A stretch of 64,000 bases of DNA from Candidatus Jettenia caeni. GTDB lineage: Bacteria > Planctomycetota > Brocadiia > Brocadiales > Brocadiaceae. The translations under genes and the position numbers were made by a program. The DNA is taken from the NCBI GenBank assembly GCA_000296795.1, contig BAFH01000003.1:1364401-1428400 (forward strand), given 5' to 3'. Under the pieces are notes generated by a model. That model saw only the letters and a program-made list of their open reading frames with translations. It made no database searches and was not told the origin of the DNA. Of this stretch, positions 8,246 through 17,552 are shown one piece after another; positions within the stretch are counted from its first letter, which is position 1, and every line of letters starts with the position of its first letter.

Positions 8246-9624
8246 TTGAACAATTTGGAAACATTTTCAGAATTCCGGAATTAAGAAAAAAAGTACTTAT
8301 AACCCTCGGTTTAATAGCATTATGCCGTGTTGGTGTCTATATCCCTATACCAGGAATTGATACGACAGTATTGAAGTCATATTTTCACCAGTTTACGCAG
8401 ACTGGGGTTGGACAGTTGCTAGGATTAGTTGATATGTTTGCAGGCGGTGCGTTGACCTCAGGTGCTATTTTCGGCTTAGGTGTTATGCCCTATATAAGTG
8501 CGTCTATTATATTCCAGTTGCTGGTTGGCGTAATACCATATCTGGAAAAACTACAAAAAGAGGGAGAGGTAGGAAGGAAGAAAATTAATCAGTATACTCG
8601 CCTTGCAACAGTTGGGCTTTGCTTATTTCAGGCGTTTGTGATGACGAGGACACTTTATACCGTAGAATTTAATGGAGTGCCGGTTATCCCTGTCTATCTG
8701 CAGGGTATTGGATTTCAAATGATGGCAGCGCTTCTTTTGACTACGGGAACAATGACGCTCATGTGGATAGGTGAGCAAATAGAAGAGCACGGAATTGGGA
8801 GTGGAATATCGATCGTAATTATGGTCGGTATTATTGAACGTTTACCGTGGGCTTTCTCTCAAGTTATACAAAACTTTACATTCTCTGTAACTCCGGCAGA
8901 GCATCAGATTGGTATTGTGAAATTACTTGTCCTTTTAGGTATGTTCTTAGCGATTGTTGGTGGTGTTGTATATATCACACAAGGTCAAAGGAGAATACCT
9001 GTTCAGCAGGCAAAACATACACGGGGAAGAAAGGTGTATGGCGGGCAAAGGCATTTTTTGCCGCTTAGAGTGAATCAAGCAGGTGTAATGCCTATTATAT
9101 TTGCTCAGTCTCTGTTGATTTTTCCGGCTGCAATTATGCAAGGCATACAAGCAAGGCTAGATCCTGGAACAGTTGGTTATTGGATGACTTCTCGTTTATC
9201 GGATATATTGCAAGGCGGCGTAATTTATGTTATACTTTACATACTTCTTATAACTTTCTTTTGTTACTTTTGGACCGCTATACAATTCAATCCTAAAGAA
9301 ATGTCTAATAATATGAAAGATTATGGAAGTTTTATTCCAGGAATCAGGCCTGGACACAGAACAGCAGAATACTTAGAAAGTATTATGGGTAAGATTACGC
9401 TGGCTGGGGCGGCCTTTTTAGCATTAATTGCGATCTTGCCTAAACTTGTTGCCGGAGGTTTTGAGCTTAATCGTGCTATAGCTGGCTTTTACGGTGGTAC
9501 AGGATTGCTGATTATTGTAGGAGTGGCGCTTGATATGGTGCAAAGGATTGAGTCCCATATGATTATGAGGCAATATAGTGGATTTTTAAGTGGAGGCACA
9601 AGAATTAGAGGACGGATGGGATGA
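8242..9624 (+). CDS. secY: Preprotein translocase subunit SecY
   Basis: 460 residues, slightly longer than E. coli SecY. About ten hydrophobic segments are visible, with the plug-region and helix 2 motif FAGGALTSGAIFGLGVMPYISASIIFQLL (residues about 65-93), GIGSGISIVIMVGI, the basic cytoplasmic loop RRIPVQQAKHTRGRKVYGGQRHFLPLRVNQAGVMPIIFAQ, and FNPKEMSNNMKDYGSFIPGIRPG. SecY forms the protein-conducting channel of the inner membrane with SecE and SecG, which are not in the window. ATGA overlaps link it to rplO and adk. Confidence 0.97.
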   Translation: MIEQFGNIFRIPELRKKVLITLGLIALCRVGVYIPIPGIDTTVLKSYFHQFTQTGVGQLLGLVDMFAGGALTSGAIFGLGVMPYISASIIFQLLVGVIPYLEKLQKEGEVGRKKINQYTRLATVGLCLFQAFVMTRTLYTVEFNGVPVIPVYLQGIGFQMMAALLLTTGTMTLMWIGEQIEEHGIGSGISIVIMVGIIERLPWAFSQVIQNFTFSVTPAEHQIGIVKLLVLLGMFLAIVGGVVYITQGQRRIPVQQAKHTRGRKVYGGQRHFLPLRVNQAGVMPIIFAQSLLIFPAAIMQGIQARLDPGTVGYWMTSRLSDILQGGVIYVILYILLITFFCYFWTAIQFNPKEMSNNMKDYGSFIPGIRPGHRTAEYLESIMGKITLAGAAFLALIAILPKLVAGGFELNRAIAGFYGGTGLLIIVGVALDMVQRIESHMIMRQYSGFLSGGTRIRGRMG

Positions 9625-10295
9625 GGATCGTCTTTCTTGGACCTCCGGGAGCTGGTAAAGGAACTCAGGCACAAAATATTTCTAAAGAGAAGAAGGTGCC
9701 CCATATATCTTCCGGAAATTTGTTAAGAGAAGCTGTGGAGATAGGTACCGATACAGGTATAAAAGCACGGTATTATATTGAGAAGGGGTTGTTGGTACCT
9801 GACCAGATCGTCGTTGATATTATTAAAGATCGTATTTTGAAAAATGATTGCACAAACGGATTTATTTTAGACGGATTCCCAAGAACTTTATCTCAAGCAA
9901 AAGTGTTAGATGAAATGTTAAAAGAACTTGGAAACAAACTAGATCTCGTTTTTCATTTTGCCGTCTCCAAAGAAAGCATTGTCCTTCGTCTATCTGGGAG
10001 AAGAATTTGCGGTAGTTGTGGCTCAAATTATCATGTAACGTACGTTCCGTCGACAAGAGATGGATTTTGTGATAAATGCGGTGGTTTTCTCAATCAGCGA
10101 GCAGATGATAAACCTGAAACGGTGCTAGAAAGATTAAGGGTTTACCGTGAACAAACTGAGGATTTGATAGCTTATTATAGGAAGAATGGTATCTTAAAAG
10201 AGATTCAAAGCGACGCACGTATAGAAGTAATTACAAAAAATATATTAGATACTATTGATACTTTGTCTGAAAAAAAATACTTGGCATTGGAGTAA
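9621..10295 (+). CDS. adk: Adenylate kinase with zinc-binding LID
   Basis: 224 residues; converts ATP plus AMP to two ADP. The P-loop GPPGAGKGT is at residues 7-15, the AMP-binding ILDGFPRTLSQA at about 82-93, and the long LID domain carries cysteines at 130, 133, 150 and 153, a C-X2-C-X16-C-X2-C zinc site like that of Gram-positive enzymes. The start overlaps the secY stop (ATGA). Location after secY is common in many phyla. Confidence 0.97.
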   Translation: MRIVFLGPPGAGKGTQAQNISKEKKVPHISSGNLLREAVEIGTDTGIKARYYIEKGLLVPDQIVVDIIKDRILKNDCTNGFILDGFPRTLSQAKVLDEMLKELGNKLDLVFHFAVSKESIVLRLSGRRICGSCGSNYHVTYVPSTRDGFCDKCGGFLNQRADDKPETVLERLRVYREQTEDLIAYYRKNGILKEIQSDARIEVITKNILDTIDTLSEKKYLALE

Positions 10296-10301
10296 ATTGA
10301 A

Positions 10302-11054
10302 TTGATAGTGAGGAAATCTCCTCGAGAAATTGAATTAATGAGGGCTGCCGGGAGAATTACTGCAGATGCGCTGAGGTTAGTTAAAGAGATCGCAAAGCAA
10401 GATGTAACAACAGATTATTTAAATTCTGAGCTTGAAAAATATATTATAAGCCAAGGCGGTGTACCGGTTTTTAAAGGTTATCGAGGATTTCCGAAAAGCA
10501 TCTGTACTTCGATAAACGAGGAAGTTGTTCATGGTGTACCGGATCAAAGGAAATTAAGAAATGGTGATATTCTTAGCGTAGATGTAGGGGTTGGTTATCG
10601 TAAATATATTGCAGATGCAGCAATTACGATGCCTATAGGAGAGATTAGTTTAGAGGCAAAAAAACTCCTTGATGTATGTGAAAAGTCGCTTAGTTTAGCG
10701 ATTGAAATCACAAGAGCAAATGAAAAGTTATCTTTAATCTCAAGAACAATACAAGAATATGTGGAAAAGAATGGTTTCTTTGTTGTAAGGAACTATACCG
10801 GTCATGGAATTGGCAGATGTATGCATGAGGATCCACAAGTACCTAATTTTGTGAGCAAATCATTACTAGAAACAGATGAGATTTTAATGCCTGGAGTAAC
10901 TATTGCTATTGAGCCTATGATATGCATGGGTAAGTGTGATACCGAGGTTTTAAGTAATAAATGGACAGTAGTAACTAAGGATAGAAAACTATCTGCCCAT
11001 TTTGAACACACGATCGTTGTAACTGAAGATGGGGCGGATATTCTAACACAATAG
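10302..11054 (+). CDS. map: Methionine aminopeptidase, type I (TTG start)
   Basis: 250 residues; removes the initiator methionine from new proteins. Metal-ligand regions are intact: [19 protein letters not shown] (two Asp), [16 protein letters not shown] (His), [11 protein letters not shown] (Glu) and [12 protein letters not shown] (Glu). No N-terminal zinc-finger extension. The start is TTG at 10302, six bases after the adk stop, and the family N-terminus [18 protein letters not shown] follows directly. A later ATG would remove conserved residues. Confidence 0.95.
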   Translation: MIVRKSPREIELMRAAGRITADALRLVKEIAKQDVTTDYLNSELEKYIISQGGVPVFKGYRGFPKSICTSINEEVVHGVPDQRKLRNGDILSVDVGVGYRKYIADAAITMPIGEISLEAKKLLDVCEKSLSLAIEITRANEKLSLISRTIQEYVEKNGFFVVRNYTGHGIGRCMHEDPQVPNFVSKSLLETDEILMPGVTIAIEPMICMGKCDTEVLSNKWTVVTKDRKLSAHFEHTIVVTEDGADILTQ

Positions 11055-11082
11055 GAAAACTATTTATAAAGTTGCTTTTAAT

Positions 11083-11301
11083 ATGGCAAAAGAAGAACCA
11101 ATAAGAGTTGAGGCGACTGTAAAAGAGGCGCTTCCCAATGCAATGTTCTGGGTAGAGTTGCAGAATGGCCATAAGGTGCTCGCGCATGTCTCTGGAAAGA
11201 TGAGGATGCATTTTATTAAGATATTGCCTGGTGATAAAGTAACCATTGAAATGTCTCCTTATGATCTTGATAAAGGTAGAATTATTTATAGGCAAGTCTA
11301 A
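11083..11301 (+). CDS. infA: Translation initiation factor IF-1
   Basis: 72 residues, the exact family length, forming a single S1-like OB fold. The translation runs [23 protein letters not shown], then [40 protein letters not shown]-1 blocks the A-site during initiation. It lies between map and rpmJ, a common arrangement in the spc-alpha junction. No strong ribosome site is visible before the ATG at 11083. Confidence 0.97.
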   Translation: MAKEEPIRVEATVKEALPNAMFWVELQNGHKVLAHVSGKMRMHFIKILPGDKVTIEMSPYDLDKGRIIYRQV

Positions 11302-11342
11302 TATAAATTTGATAATTTTTAGTTACGTAGGAATAATAAATT

Positions 11343-11456
11343 ATGAAAGTTAGGTCTTCTGTAAAGAGAATCTGTGAAAATTGTAAAATAATAAGACGAA
11401 AAAAGATTGTTCGAGTAATTTGCACCAATCCCCGCCATAAGCAAAGGCAAGGATAG
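11343..11456 (+). CDS. rpmJ: 50S ribosomal protein L36
   Basis: 37 residues. The translation begins [19 protein letters not shown] and ends [10 protein letters not shown], the typical zinc-type L36 with C-X2-C (11, 14) followed by a Cys and a His (27, 33). L36 is the smallest ribosomal protein and binds near helices 89-91 of 23S rRNA. It stands between infA and rpsM as in most bacteria. The ATG is preceded by TAGGAATAATAAATT. Confidence 0.96.
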   Translation: MKVRSSVKRICENCKIIRRKKIVRVICTNPRHKQRQG

Positions 11457-11506
11457 TTTATATATATTAAGTTTGATTTTACAACACATTAAGAAAGGAT
11501 TGATGA

Positions 11507-11890
11507 ATGCCGAGAATTGCAGGAACGGACATTCCAGCAGATAAAAGAATAGTTATTTCACTTACCTATATTTACGGAATTGGAAAGGCTTTATCTGAAA
11601 AGATATTAAAAGATATTAATATCGATGAGAATATACGCGCAAAGGATCTTCATGAAGATCAGTTAAGTATGATAAGCGGGTACATCGAGAAGAGCTTTGC
11701 TACAGAAGGTCAGTTGCGCAGGCAGGAAATGCAGAATATTGCACGCATGAAAAGTATCAGTTGTTATCGTGGAATACGGCATAAAATCGGTTTACCGGTT
11801 AGAGGTCAAAGGACAAAAACAAATGCACGTACCAGAAAAGGTCGTAAGAAGACGGTAGCCGGGAAGAAGAGCGTGAAAGAATTAGGTTAA
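11507..11890 (+). CDS. rpsM: 30S ribosomal protein S13
   Basis: 127 residues. [33 protein letters not shown] at the start, [27 protein letters not shown] near residues 86-112 and a basic tail identify S13, which contacts S19 and P-site tRNA in the 30S head. AAGAAAGGATTG precedes the ATG. In most genomes rpsK follows directly; here a methyltransferase gene of about 0.8 kb is inserted before rpsK. Confidence 0.96.
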   Translation: MPRIAGTDIPADKRIVISLTYIYGIGKALSEKILKDINIDENIRAKDLHEDQLSMISGYIEKSFATEGQLRRQEMQNIARMKSISCYRGIRHKIGLPVRGQRTKTNARTRKGRKKTVAGKKSVKELG

Positions 11891-11936
11891 TGATATGCTT
11901 TCCTGGCTAAAATAAAGGATGCTGAAAGAGATTTTT

Positions 11937-12743
11937 ATGGAGGATAAAGAAGCTATAGCGAAAGAATTGAGATCTAGTAAAGAATTTCTGAACGCTATAG
12001 CCTTGAATATTGAACAAGCCGGCGATGATCGTGATGTAAAGAAATTTAATGAGGTTGTAGGTTTTTGTGAGCAAATTATACAGATCATTCAAACGTATCA
12101 AATCGATAAAGAAGTTGTGTTTCTTGAGTGCTCATGTGGTAAGTCCTACTTATCTTTTGCCATCAATTATATTCTCTCAAAGCGGTTTTCCATAAATACA
12201 ATCTTTTATGGGGTAGATATTAATCAGATACTTATAAAAAAATGTAATCAGACAAAAGATAACCTTGGTTACCAAAATATGCATTTTATCAACGATAGGA
12301 TTATCAATGTTCAAATTGAAAAGCCTGTTGATATTGTGATCGCGCTGCATGCGTGCGATATAGCTACAGACGAGGCCATCGCTAAGGGGATTAAATTAGG
12401 TGCTAAATATATTGCAGTTGTTCCTTGCTGCCAAAATCAAATAAGAAATCGTTTAAAAATAGGTCACCCCTTAGTGAATATAACTGATTTTGGGCTTTTA
12501 AGATATCGTTTTGCTGATATTTTAACAGAGGCCTTAAGGGCGCAGTTTTTGACAGGAGCCGGTTACTATGTGAAGTTTACGGAAGTAACTTCTCCTAAGT
12601 TTACCCCAAAAAATCTCATGATCATAGCCCGTAGAAAAAAGGGTAGTAAAAAATATAATATGGATAAATATAAAAATTTGGATGAAATGTTTCATACCGA
12701 GTTTATTTTACAAGATTATTTTAGCGGATATGAATTACGTTAA
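11937..12743 (+). CDS. Putative SAM-dependent methyltransferase inside the ribosomal operon
   Basis: About 268 residues from the ATG at 11937; the ATG at 11919 is the other possible start but its ribosome site is too close. Numbering from 11919, a SAM-binding strand-loop FLECSCGKSYLSFA lies at residues 68-81, an acidic end of strand 2 at YGVDIN (97-102), then IALHACDIATDEAIAKG (141-157) and VVPCCQNQ (167-174). The ALHACD and PCCQ pair is a mark of the methyltransferase family that includes GSTCD/METTL25-like proteins (PF13679 type). Substrate is unknown; its place between rpsM and rpsK suggests rRNA, tRNA or a ribosomal protein, but this is only inference. Genes on both sides are on the same strand with 50-60-base gaps, so it is co-transcribed. 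Confidence 0.75.
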   Translation: MEDKEAIAKELRSSKEFLNAIALNIEQAGDDRDVKKFNEVVGFCEQIIQIIQTYQIDKEVVFLECSCGKSYLSFAINYILSKRFSINTIFYGVDINQILIKKCNQTKDNLGYQNMHFINDRIINVQIEKPVDIVIALHACDIATDEAIAKGIKLGAKYIAVVPCCQNQIRNRLKIGHPLVNITDFGLLRYRFADILTEALRAQFLTGAGYYVKFTEVTSPKFTPKNLMIIARRKKGSKKYNMDKYKNLDEMFHTEFILQDYFSGYELR

Positions 12744-12800
12744 GAAAATTTCTTAATTCAATAAGTTAGAATTTTTTTATTTTGAGGAATAGAGTTAATC

Positions 12801-13181
12801 ATGTCAACTGCGGTAAAGAAAAAGGCAAGACATAATGTTACACGAGCAATTGCGAATATTAAGGCAACATTTAATAATACCTATGTTACAATATCAGATG
12901 TTAATGGTGAAACAATATGCTGGGCAAGTGCTGGTACGGTAGGTTTCAAAGGATCGCGCAAGAGCACTCCATTTGCTGCTCAGAAGGCAGCATCGAGCGC
13001 TGCTGAAAAAGCTAAAAAATATGGGGTTCAGGAAATTGAAATTAGAGTGAAGGGCCCAGGCCCCGGCAGAGAATCTGCTATTACAGCAATTCAGTCTTCA
13101 GGATTGAATTTGAAGGCGATTGAGGATGTAACACCGCTTCCCCATAATGGTTGTCGGCCAAGAAAAAAACGCAGAGTATAA
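12801..13181 (+). CDS. rpsK: 30S ribosomal protein S11
   Basis: 126 residues. It has [53 protein letters not shown] and the C-terminal [12 protein letters not shown] with [18 protein letters not shown], all hallmarks of S11, which lies on the 30S platform and contacts mRNA in the E-site. TTGAGGAATAGAG precedes the ATG. It is separated from rpsM by the methyltransferase gene, and rpsD follows after 45 bases. Confidence 0.96.
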   Translation: MSTAVKKKARHNVTRAIANIKATFNNTYVTISDVNGETICWASAGTVGFKGSRKSTPFAAQKAASSAAEKAKKYGVQEIEIRVKGPGPGRESAITAIQSSGLNLKAIEDVTPLPHNGCRPRKKRRV

Positions 13182-13226
13182 GCATGATTTACATAAGTTT
13201 AAAATGAGGTTCGAGAAAGGAACGAT

Positions 13227-13853
13227 ATGGCAAGATATGTAGGTCCACAATGCAGATTGTGTAGAAGAGAGGGTGAAAAATTATTCCTGAAAGGAATCAG
13301 GTGTGATACAGTAAAATGCGCAATCTCAAAACGCAAGTATCCTCCTGGTCAATTTACCTGGGGTAGAGGTAAGTTATCAAAATACGGTATTCAGTTTAGA
13401 GAAAAGCAAAAAATAAAGCGTTTTTATGGAATTTTGGAAAGGCAGTTTCAAAATTATTATAAAAAAGCTGAAAAACAAAAGGGAAATACAGGCGAAAACC
13501 TTTTAAATATATTCGAGAGAAGATTAGATAATGTTTTATATTTGGTCTCTTTTGCTATTTCAAGAAAGCAAGGTAGACAAATTATACAACATGGCCACAT
13601 AAGCGTGAATGATAAAAAGGTAGACATAGCCTCATATCTTGTAAAGGCTGGGGATATTATAAAACCGAAGAATGATGAATCGAGCCTAAACATTATAAAA
13701 TCGAATATTGAATTTGTTAAAGGCCGAAATGCCCCTGCTTGGATAGAATTTAGAAAAGATACCTTAGAGGCTGTGGTGACACAGCTCCCTACGAGGGACG
13801 ATATTTCTGTTCCTATTCAGGAACAATTAATTGTCGAACTGTGTTCTAAATAA
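13227..13853 (+). CDS. rpsD: 30S ribosomal protein S4, zinc-type
   Basis: 208 residues. The N-terminus MARYVGPQCRLCRREGEKLFLKG has cysteines at 9, 12, 26 and 31, the zinc-containing form of S4. An S4 RNA-binding domain follows (RLDNVLYLVSFAISRKQGRQIIQHGHISVNDKKVDIASY, about residues 97-135). S4 starts assembly of the 30S body and in E. coli regulates the alpha operon. A 151-base gap separates it from rpoA; nothing recognised was found there. Confidence 0.96.
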   Translation: MARYVGPQCRLCRREGEKLFLKGIRCDTVKCAISKRKYPPGQFTWGRGKLSKYGIQFREKQKIKRFYGILERQFQNYYKKAEKQKGNTGENLLNIFERRLDNVLYLVSFAISRKQGRQIIQHGHISVNDKKVDIASYLVKAGDIIKPKNDESSLNIIKSNIEFVKGRNAPAWIEFRKDTLEAVVTQLPTRDDISVPIQEQLIVELCSK

Positions 13854-14004
13854 ATACGGTTAGCCGGTTCATTTCATTCCATAAGTTGTAAATTCAGCAA
13901 ATATTATTATAGCCTCACAGGAGTTTATTTTCTCATTAATATTATTGAAGCCGAATGGTTTATTTTATTTTAAAATCCCTTATTAATTGGATTAGGGGGA
14001 GAAT

Positions 14005-15021
14005 ATGCGAATAAGGTGGAGAGGTCTTGAACTTCCAATCCGTATGGATGTGGAAAAAGAGACTTTGACCGATAAATATGGTAAATTTATAGCAGCTCCT
14101 TTTGAGCGCGGTTTTGGGCATACAATAGGAAATAGCTTACGTAGAATTTTACTCTCTTCGTTAGAGGGATGTGCTGTTGTATCTGTCAAAATAAATAATA
14201 TAAGTCACGAGTTTACTTATATTCCAGGCATTGTTGAAGATGTGACAGATATAATGTTGAATATAAAAAATCTCGTTGTTAAGTTACATACGGATCAGTC
14301 GAAATTGATAAGAATTGAGGCAAATAAGAAGGGCGAAGTAAAAGCAAAAGATATTATTACTGATGATAATGTAGAGGTTATAAATGAAGATCTGCACATT
14401 GCAACACTCTCAGAGGATGTAGATTTTAGCGTAGAAATGCAGGTACAAAAAGGGCGTGGATATGTGACCGCTGAAGAAAATGAATCTGAAGAGCAGGAAA
14501 TTGGATTAATAGCTTTAGATTCTATGTTTTCTCCTGTTAGAAATGTTCGTTATGCTATTGAAGAAACACGTGTAGGCAGAAGAACAAATTATGATAGACT
14601 TATTATGGAAATATGGACAAATGGTGTAGTTTCTCCAGAGATGGCTCTTGTTGAAGCTGCTAAGATTCTCAGAAAACATTTAAATCCATTTGTGCAGTAT
14701 TTTGAAATTGGGAGAGAATTACAACAAGTCGAAAAAAGGATGGGAATTGAATCTGTTCCCGAAATATCAGAGGAAGAACTTAATAAAAAGCTTAGTATTC
14801 CAATAACTGAATTAGATTTATCAGTAAGGGCATCAAATTGCCTTGAGACTGCAAATATCTTAACAGTTGGTGATCTCGTTTCAAAAAAAGAAGAACAACT
14901 TCTCGAGATTAAGAATTTTGGTAAAACAACACTGAAAGAAGTAAAGAAAAAATTAACACAGCTGAATTTAACAATCGGAATGCCTGTGGCAGCTAAACAA
15001 ATGGAAAAGGGGAAAGGATAA
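14005..15021 (+). CDS. rpoA: DNA-directed RNA polymerase subunit alpha
   Basis: 338 residues. The N-terminal assembly domain has [31 protein letters not shown] (about residues 33-63), and the C-terminal DNA- and activator-binding domain has [31 protein letters not shown] and [14 protein letters not shown]. The opening [23 protein letters not shown] resembles planctomycete alpha subunits as I remember them, one reason for the phylum guess. AGGGGGAGAAT gives a good ribosome site. A longer gap than usual (151 bases) stands before it. Confidence 0.97.
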   Translation: MRIRWRGLELPIRMDVEKETLTDKYGKFIAAPFERGFGHTIGNSLRRILLSSLEGCAVVSVKINNISHEFTYIPGIVEDVTDIMLNIKNLVVKLHTDQSKLIRIEANKKGEVKAKDIITDDNVEVINEDLHIATLSEDVDFSVEMQVQKGRGYVTAEENESEEQEIGLIALDSMFSPVRNVRYAIEETRVGRRTNYDRLIMEIWTNGVVSPEMALVEAAKILRKHLNPFVQYFEIGRELQQVEKRMGIESVPEISEEELNKKLSIPITELDLSVRASNCLETANILTVGDLVSKKEEQLLEIKNFGKTTLKEVKKKLTQLNLTIGMPVAAKQMEKGKG

Positions 15022-15025
15022 TTCC

Positions 15026-15580
15026 ATGAGACACGGAATGAGAGGAAGACACTTATCGAGGACTTCTGCTCATAGAAAGGCGTTAAGGCAGAATATTACT
15101 AATAGCCTTTTTATATATGGTAGAATCATAACAACACTTGAAAAGGCAAAAGAGACAAAATCTTTTGCTGAAAAAATTATTACTATTGTTAAGAAAGGGT
15201 TATTAAAGAAGAATACAGATAGACCTGGATATGTTCATTGCTATCGTCAGGTTCTCTCAAAACTAGGAAATGCTGATGTAGTAGAAAAGCTTTTTGGAGA
15301 AGGACAATGGCGTGAAGCAGGAAGTATCATTCAAGGGTACATGAATCGAAATGGTGGATATACAAGAATATTAAAGTTATCCGGTACCCGGTTAGGAGTA
15401 TTATCCGGTAGTAGTGTGGGTAAGGTGCCTGTGCTTGAGTATAAAATGGAAGGAAAGGATAGAAAATTACGATTATTGGGAAGAAGACTGAATGATAATG
15501 CATCCCGCGTGATTTTTGAATTAGTTGAAGGTCAGACACGCATAGATGAAGAAGTTAAGCCTGAAGTCATCACGGCTTAA
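15026..15580 (+). CDS. rplQ: 50S ribosomal protein L17 with internal insertion
   Basis: 184 residues against about 115-130 in many bacteria. The N-terminal MRHGMRGRHLSRTSAHRKALRQN and the GGYTRILKLSGTRLG block (about 110-124) identify L17, which sits at the tunnel exit. About 30 residues (125-155, lysine- and leucine-rich) are inserted between TRLG and NDNASRVIFELVE, the end of the usual fold, and a short acidic tail follows. It is the last gene of the ribosomal cluster and is followed by a strong terminator. Confidence 0.94.
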   Translation: MRHGMRGRHLSRTSAHRKALRQNITNSLFIYGRIITTLEKAKETKSFAEKIITIVKKGLLKKNTDRPGYVHCYRQVLSKLGNADVVEKLFGEGQWREAGSIIQGYMNRNGGYTRILKLSGTRLGVLSGSSVGKVPVLEYKMEGKDRKLRLLGRRLNDNASRVIFELVEGQTRIDEEVKPEVITA

Positions 15581-15624
15581 TAAAAGGGCCGCTGTATTAA
15601 TTTTTAAAATAAACAATTCTCTTA

Positions 15625-15659
15625 CCCTCCTGCTAAGTACTTTAGTAGGAGGGTTTTTT
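15625..15659 (+). terminator. Intrinsic terminator of the ribosomal cluster
   Basis: A 12-pair stem with one G-T wobble (CCCTCCTGCTAA against TTAGTAGGAGGG) closes a small loop and is followed directly by six T. It lies 45 bases after rplQ and just before maf, so it ends the long ribosomal transcript, although some read-through into maf is possible. Confidence 0.92.
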
Positions 15660-15673
15660 ATTCAAGGGAGATT

Positions 15674-16258
15674 ATGCAGAAAAGACGCTTTGTGCTTGCC
15701 TCAAATTCATCAAGGCGGATTGCCTTGCTGAAATTATTAGGATATAAGTTTGATATTATACCGCATGAAATAGAAGAAGATGTCTGCTGCGATATTTTAC
15801 CATCAGATCTGGTTCAGAATCTTGCATTTCTAAAAGCAAATGATGTTGCCAAAAGAGTAGACGATGCCATTATTATTGCTGCTGATACCATTATTTCATG
15901 TAAGGGTGCTATTTTAGGTAAACCGAAAGATGTCTATGATGCTAAAAGAATGCTTTCAATGCTGAGTGGTACAGAGCACGATGTTCTATCGGGTATATGC
16001 ATAATAAATATGCCATTAAAAAAGAAATTATTGCGAATTGGAAGAACATATATTAAAATTAGGCATATAACTGAAGAGGAAATTGATGCATATATTCAAA
16101 CAGGTGAACCATTAGACAAGGCCGGTGCATATGCTATTCAGGGTAAAGGGAAAAAATTTATTGAAAAAATAGATGGTAGCTATACAAATGCGGTTGGTTT
16201 GCCATTAGAAATAGTCCGAGAAATGCTTAACAATATTTTAAATGATACCAATGCCTAG
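15674..16258 (+). CDS. maf: Maf family nucleoside triphosphate pyrophosphatase
   Basis: 194 residues. Maf proteins hydrolyse canonical or modified NTPs (dTTP/UTP or m7GTP subgroups) to the monophosphate. Present are the N-terminal FVLASNSSRRIALLKLLG (residues 6-23), the IIAADTIISCKGAILGKPKD block with the catalytic Asp (about 66-85), and GYAI-type DKAGAYAIQGKG near 152-163. The subgroup cannot be told. GGGAGATT stands before the ATG. The next gene overlaps its end by up to 17 bases, suggesting co-transcription. Confidence 0.9.
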   Translation: MQKRRFVLASNSSRRIALLKLLGYKFDIIPHEIEEDVCCDILPSDLVQNLAFLKANDVAKRVDDAIIIAADTIISCKGAILGKPKDVYDAKRMLSMLSGTEHDVLSGICIINMPLKKKLLRIGRTYIKIRHITEEEIDAYIQTGEPLDKAGAYAIQGKGKKFIEKIDGSYTNAVGLPLEIVREMLNNILNDTNA

Positions 16259-16712
16259 AAATTTTAGTTGGCTGATAAAAGACGAAATTGCCGGTATGGG
16301 GAGACCTATATCGATAGTAACAGATCTTGAATTCCTGAAAGATAATGGAATTGAAGCGATAGTTTCCTTAACGGAGGTACCGCTTCATAAAACTTTAATA
16401 GAAGAGTTTGGGTTTGAATATAAACATATTCCTGTGGCTGATTTTACATCACCAACTCAGGAACAAATCGATGAATTCTTATATTTCGTAAATAATCTTA
16501 TATCTTCTAAGAAAAAGATTGTTGTTCATTGTGACGCTGGAGCTGGTAGAACAGGAACTATGTTAGCCTGTTACCTTGTAAATAAAGGTTGCAGTGCGAG
16601 GAAAGCTATTCTGGAAGTACGTACAAGAAGACCAGGTTCAGTTGAAACTATGGAACAAGAGGATACTGTGGTAAAGTACGAGGAAAGACTTTTGAAGAAA
16701 CGTAGTGATTAG
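16242..16712 (+). CDS. Dual-specificity / tyrosine protein phosphatase
   Basis: 156 residues. The phosphatase signature HCDAGAGRTGTMLA (HC-X5-R) lies near residues 99-112 with the cysteine nucleophile, and a plausible general acid Asp is in PVADFTSPTQEQ. The fold is that of cysteine-based dual-specificity phosphatases (PTP family, resembling DUSP23-like proteins). Protein or small-molecule substrate is unknown. The second ATG at 16251 is an equally good start; both overlap maf. No signal peptide, so a cytoplasmic enzyme. Confidence 0.82.
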   Translation: MIPMPRNFSWLIKDEIAGMGRPISIVTDLEFLKDNGIEAIVSLTEVPLHKTLIEEFGFEYKHIPVADFTSPTQEQIDEFLYFVNNLISSKKKIVVHCDAGAGRTGTMLACYLVNKGCSARKAILEVRTRRPGSVETMEQEDTVVKYEERLLKKRSD

Positions 16713-16757
16713 ATAGACTTTTTAAAGAATATCTTCTCTTTTTATAGCAGAATCCTG

Positions 16758-17552
16758 TTACTTTGATTTCCTGAGAAAATGCTCGTAAGCAATAATTGCT
16801 GCGCCTAACGCTGTAGTAATTTGTGGGTCAGATGGGATATGCAGTTTGACTCCCAATTCCTGTTCCAATGCAATCTTCAATCCTTGATTAAAGGCAGGAC
16901 CTCCATCGAAAAATACAGCTTCTCTGATACCAATTTTCTTAACCATAGCGCCTACCCTCTTAGCAATTGATTTGTGGATACCCGCAATTATATCAGGTAC
17001 CTGTCTTCCTTGTGATAATAAGGAAATAACCTCAGACTCGCCAAAAACTGTGCATAAGCTATTTATGGGTGGTATATCCTCTGCCTTTTGAGATAATGTA
17101 CCCAATTCATCTAATTCTACCTCAAGGATTCGGCTCATAACCTCCAAAAATCGACCTGTTCCAGCGGCACATTTATCATTCATTGCAAAATCCAACATTA
17201 TGCCATTGTTATCTAATGCGATTACTTTACAATCCTGTCCGCCAATATTTATAATGGTTTTTACAATTTGTTTTTCATGCATGAGCCATTTAGCTGCTCT
17301 CGCGTTGGCCGTTATTTCGGTGACAATCTCATTGCTACAGATCATCCTGCGTCCGTACCCTGTGGCCACAGTATATTGGACTTCTTCTTCTTTTAGATGA
17401 TGTTCTTCTAACACATTACTGAGTAGCTGTTTTACCGTTCTTTTGCAATTAGCTCCCGTGGAGGAGAGCCTTGAGCCAAGGACCGTGTTGTCCCGCATTA
17501 TTACTACCTTTGTGGTAGTTGAACCGATATCAATTCCTGCGACTATTACCAT
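16758..17552 (-). CDS. 2-hydroxyacyl-CoA dehydratase activase (BadF/BadG/HgdC family ATPase)
   Basis: 264 residues. It is an ASKHA-fold ATPase: GIDIGSTTTKVVI at the N-terminus (phosphate 1), INIGGQDCKVIALD, and FFDGGPAFNQGL near the C-terminus. Cysteines at 128 (NDKCAAGTGRF) and 167 (SLCTVFGESEV) match the positions of the two cluster ligands of HgdC, where a [4Fe-4S] bridges the dimer and drives ATP-powered electron transfer to a dehydratase or benzoyl-CoA reductase. No such partner (HgdA/B-like) is in the window, so its target is unknown. It points away from typA and toward the phosphatase gene. Confidence 0.85.
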   Translation of the reverse strand: MVIVAGIDIGSTTTKVVIMRDNTVLGSRLSSTGANCKRTVKQLLSNVLEEHHLKEEEVQYTVATGYGRRMICSNEIVTEITANARAAKWLMHEKQIVKTIINIGGQDCKVIALDNNGIMLDFAMNDKCAAGTGRFLEVMSRILEVELDELGTLSQKAEDIPPINSLCTVFGESEVISLLSQGRQVPDIIAGIHKSIAKRVGAMVKKIGIREAVFFDGGPAFNQGLKIALEQELGVKLHIPSDPQITTALGAAIIAYEHFLRKSK

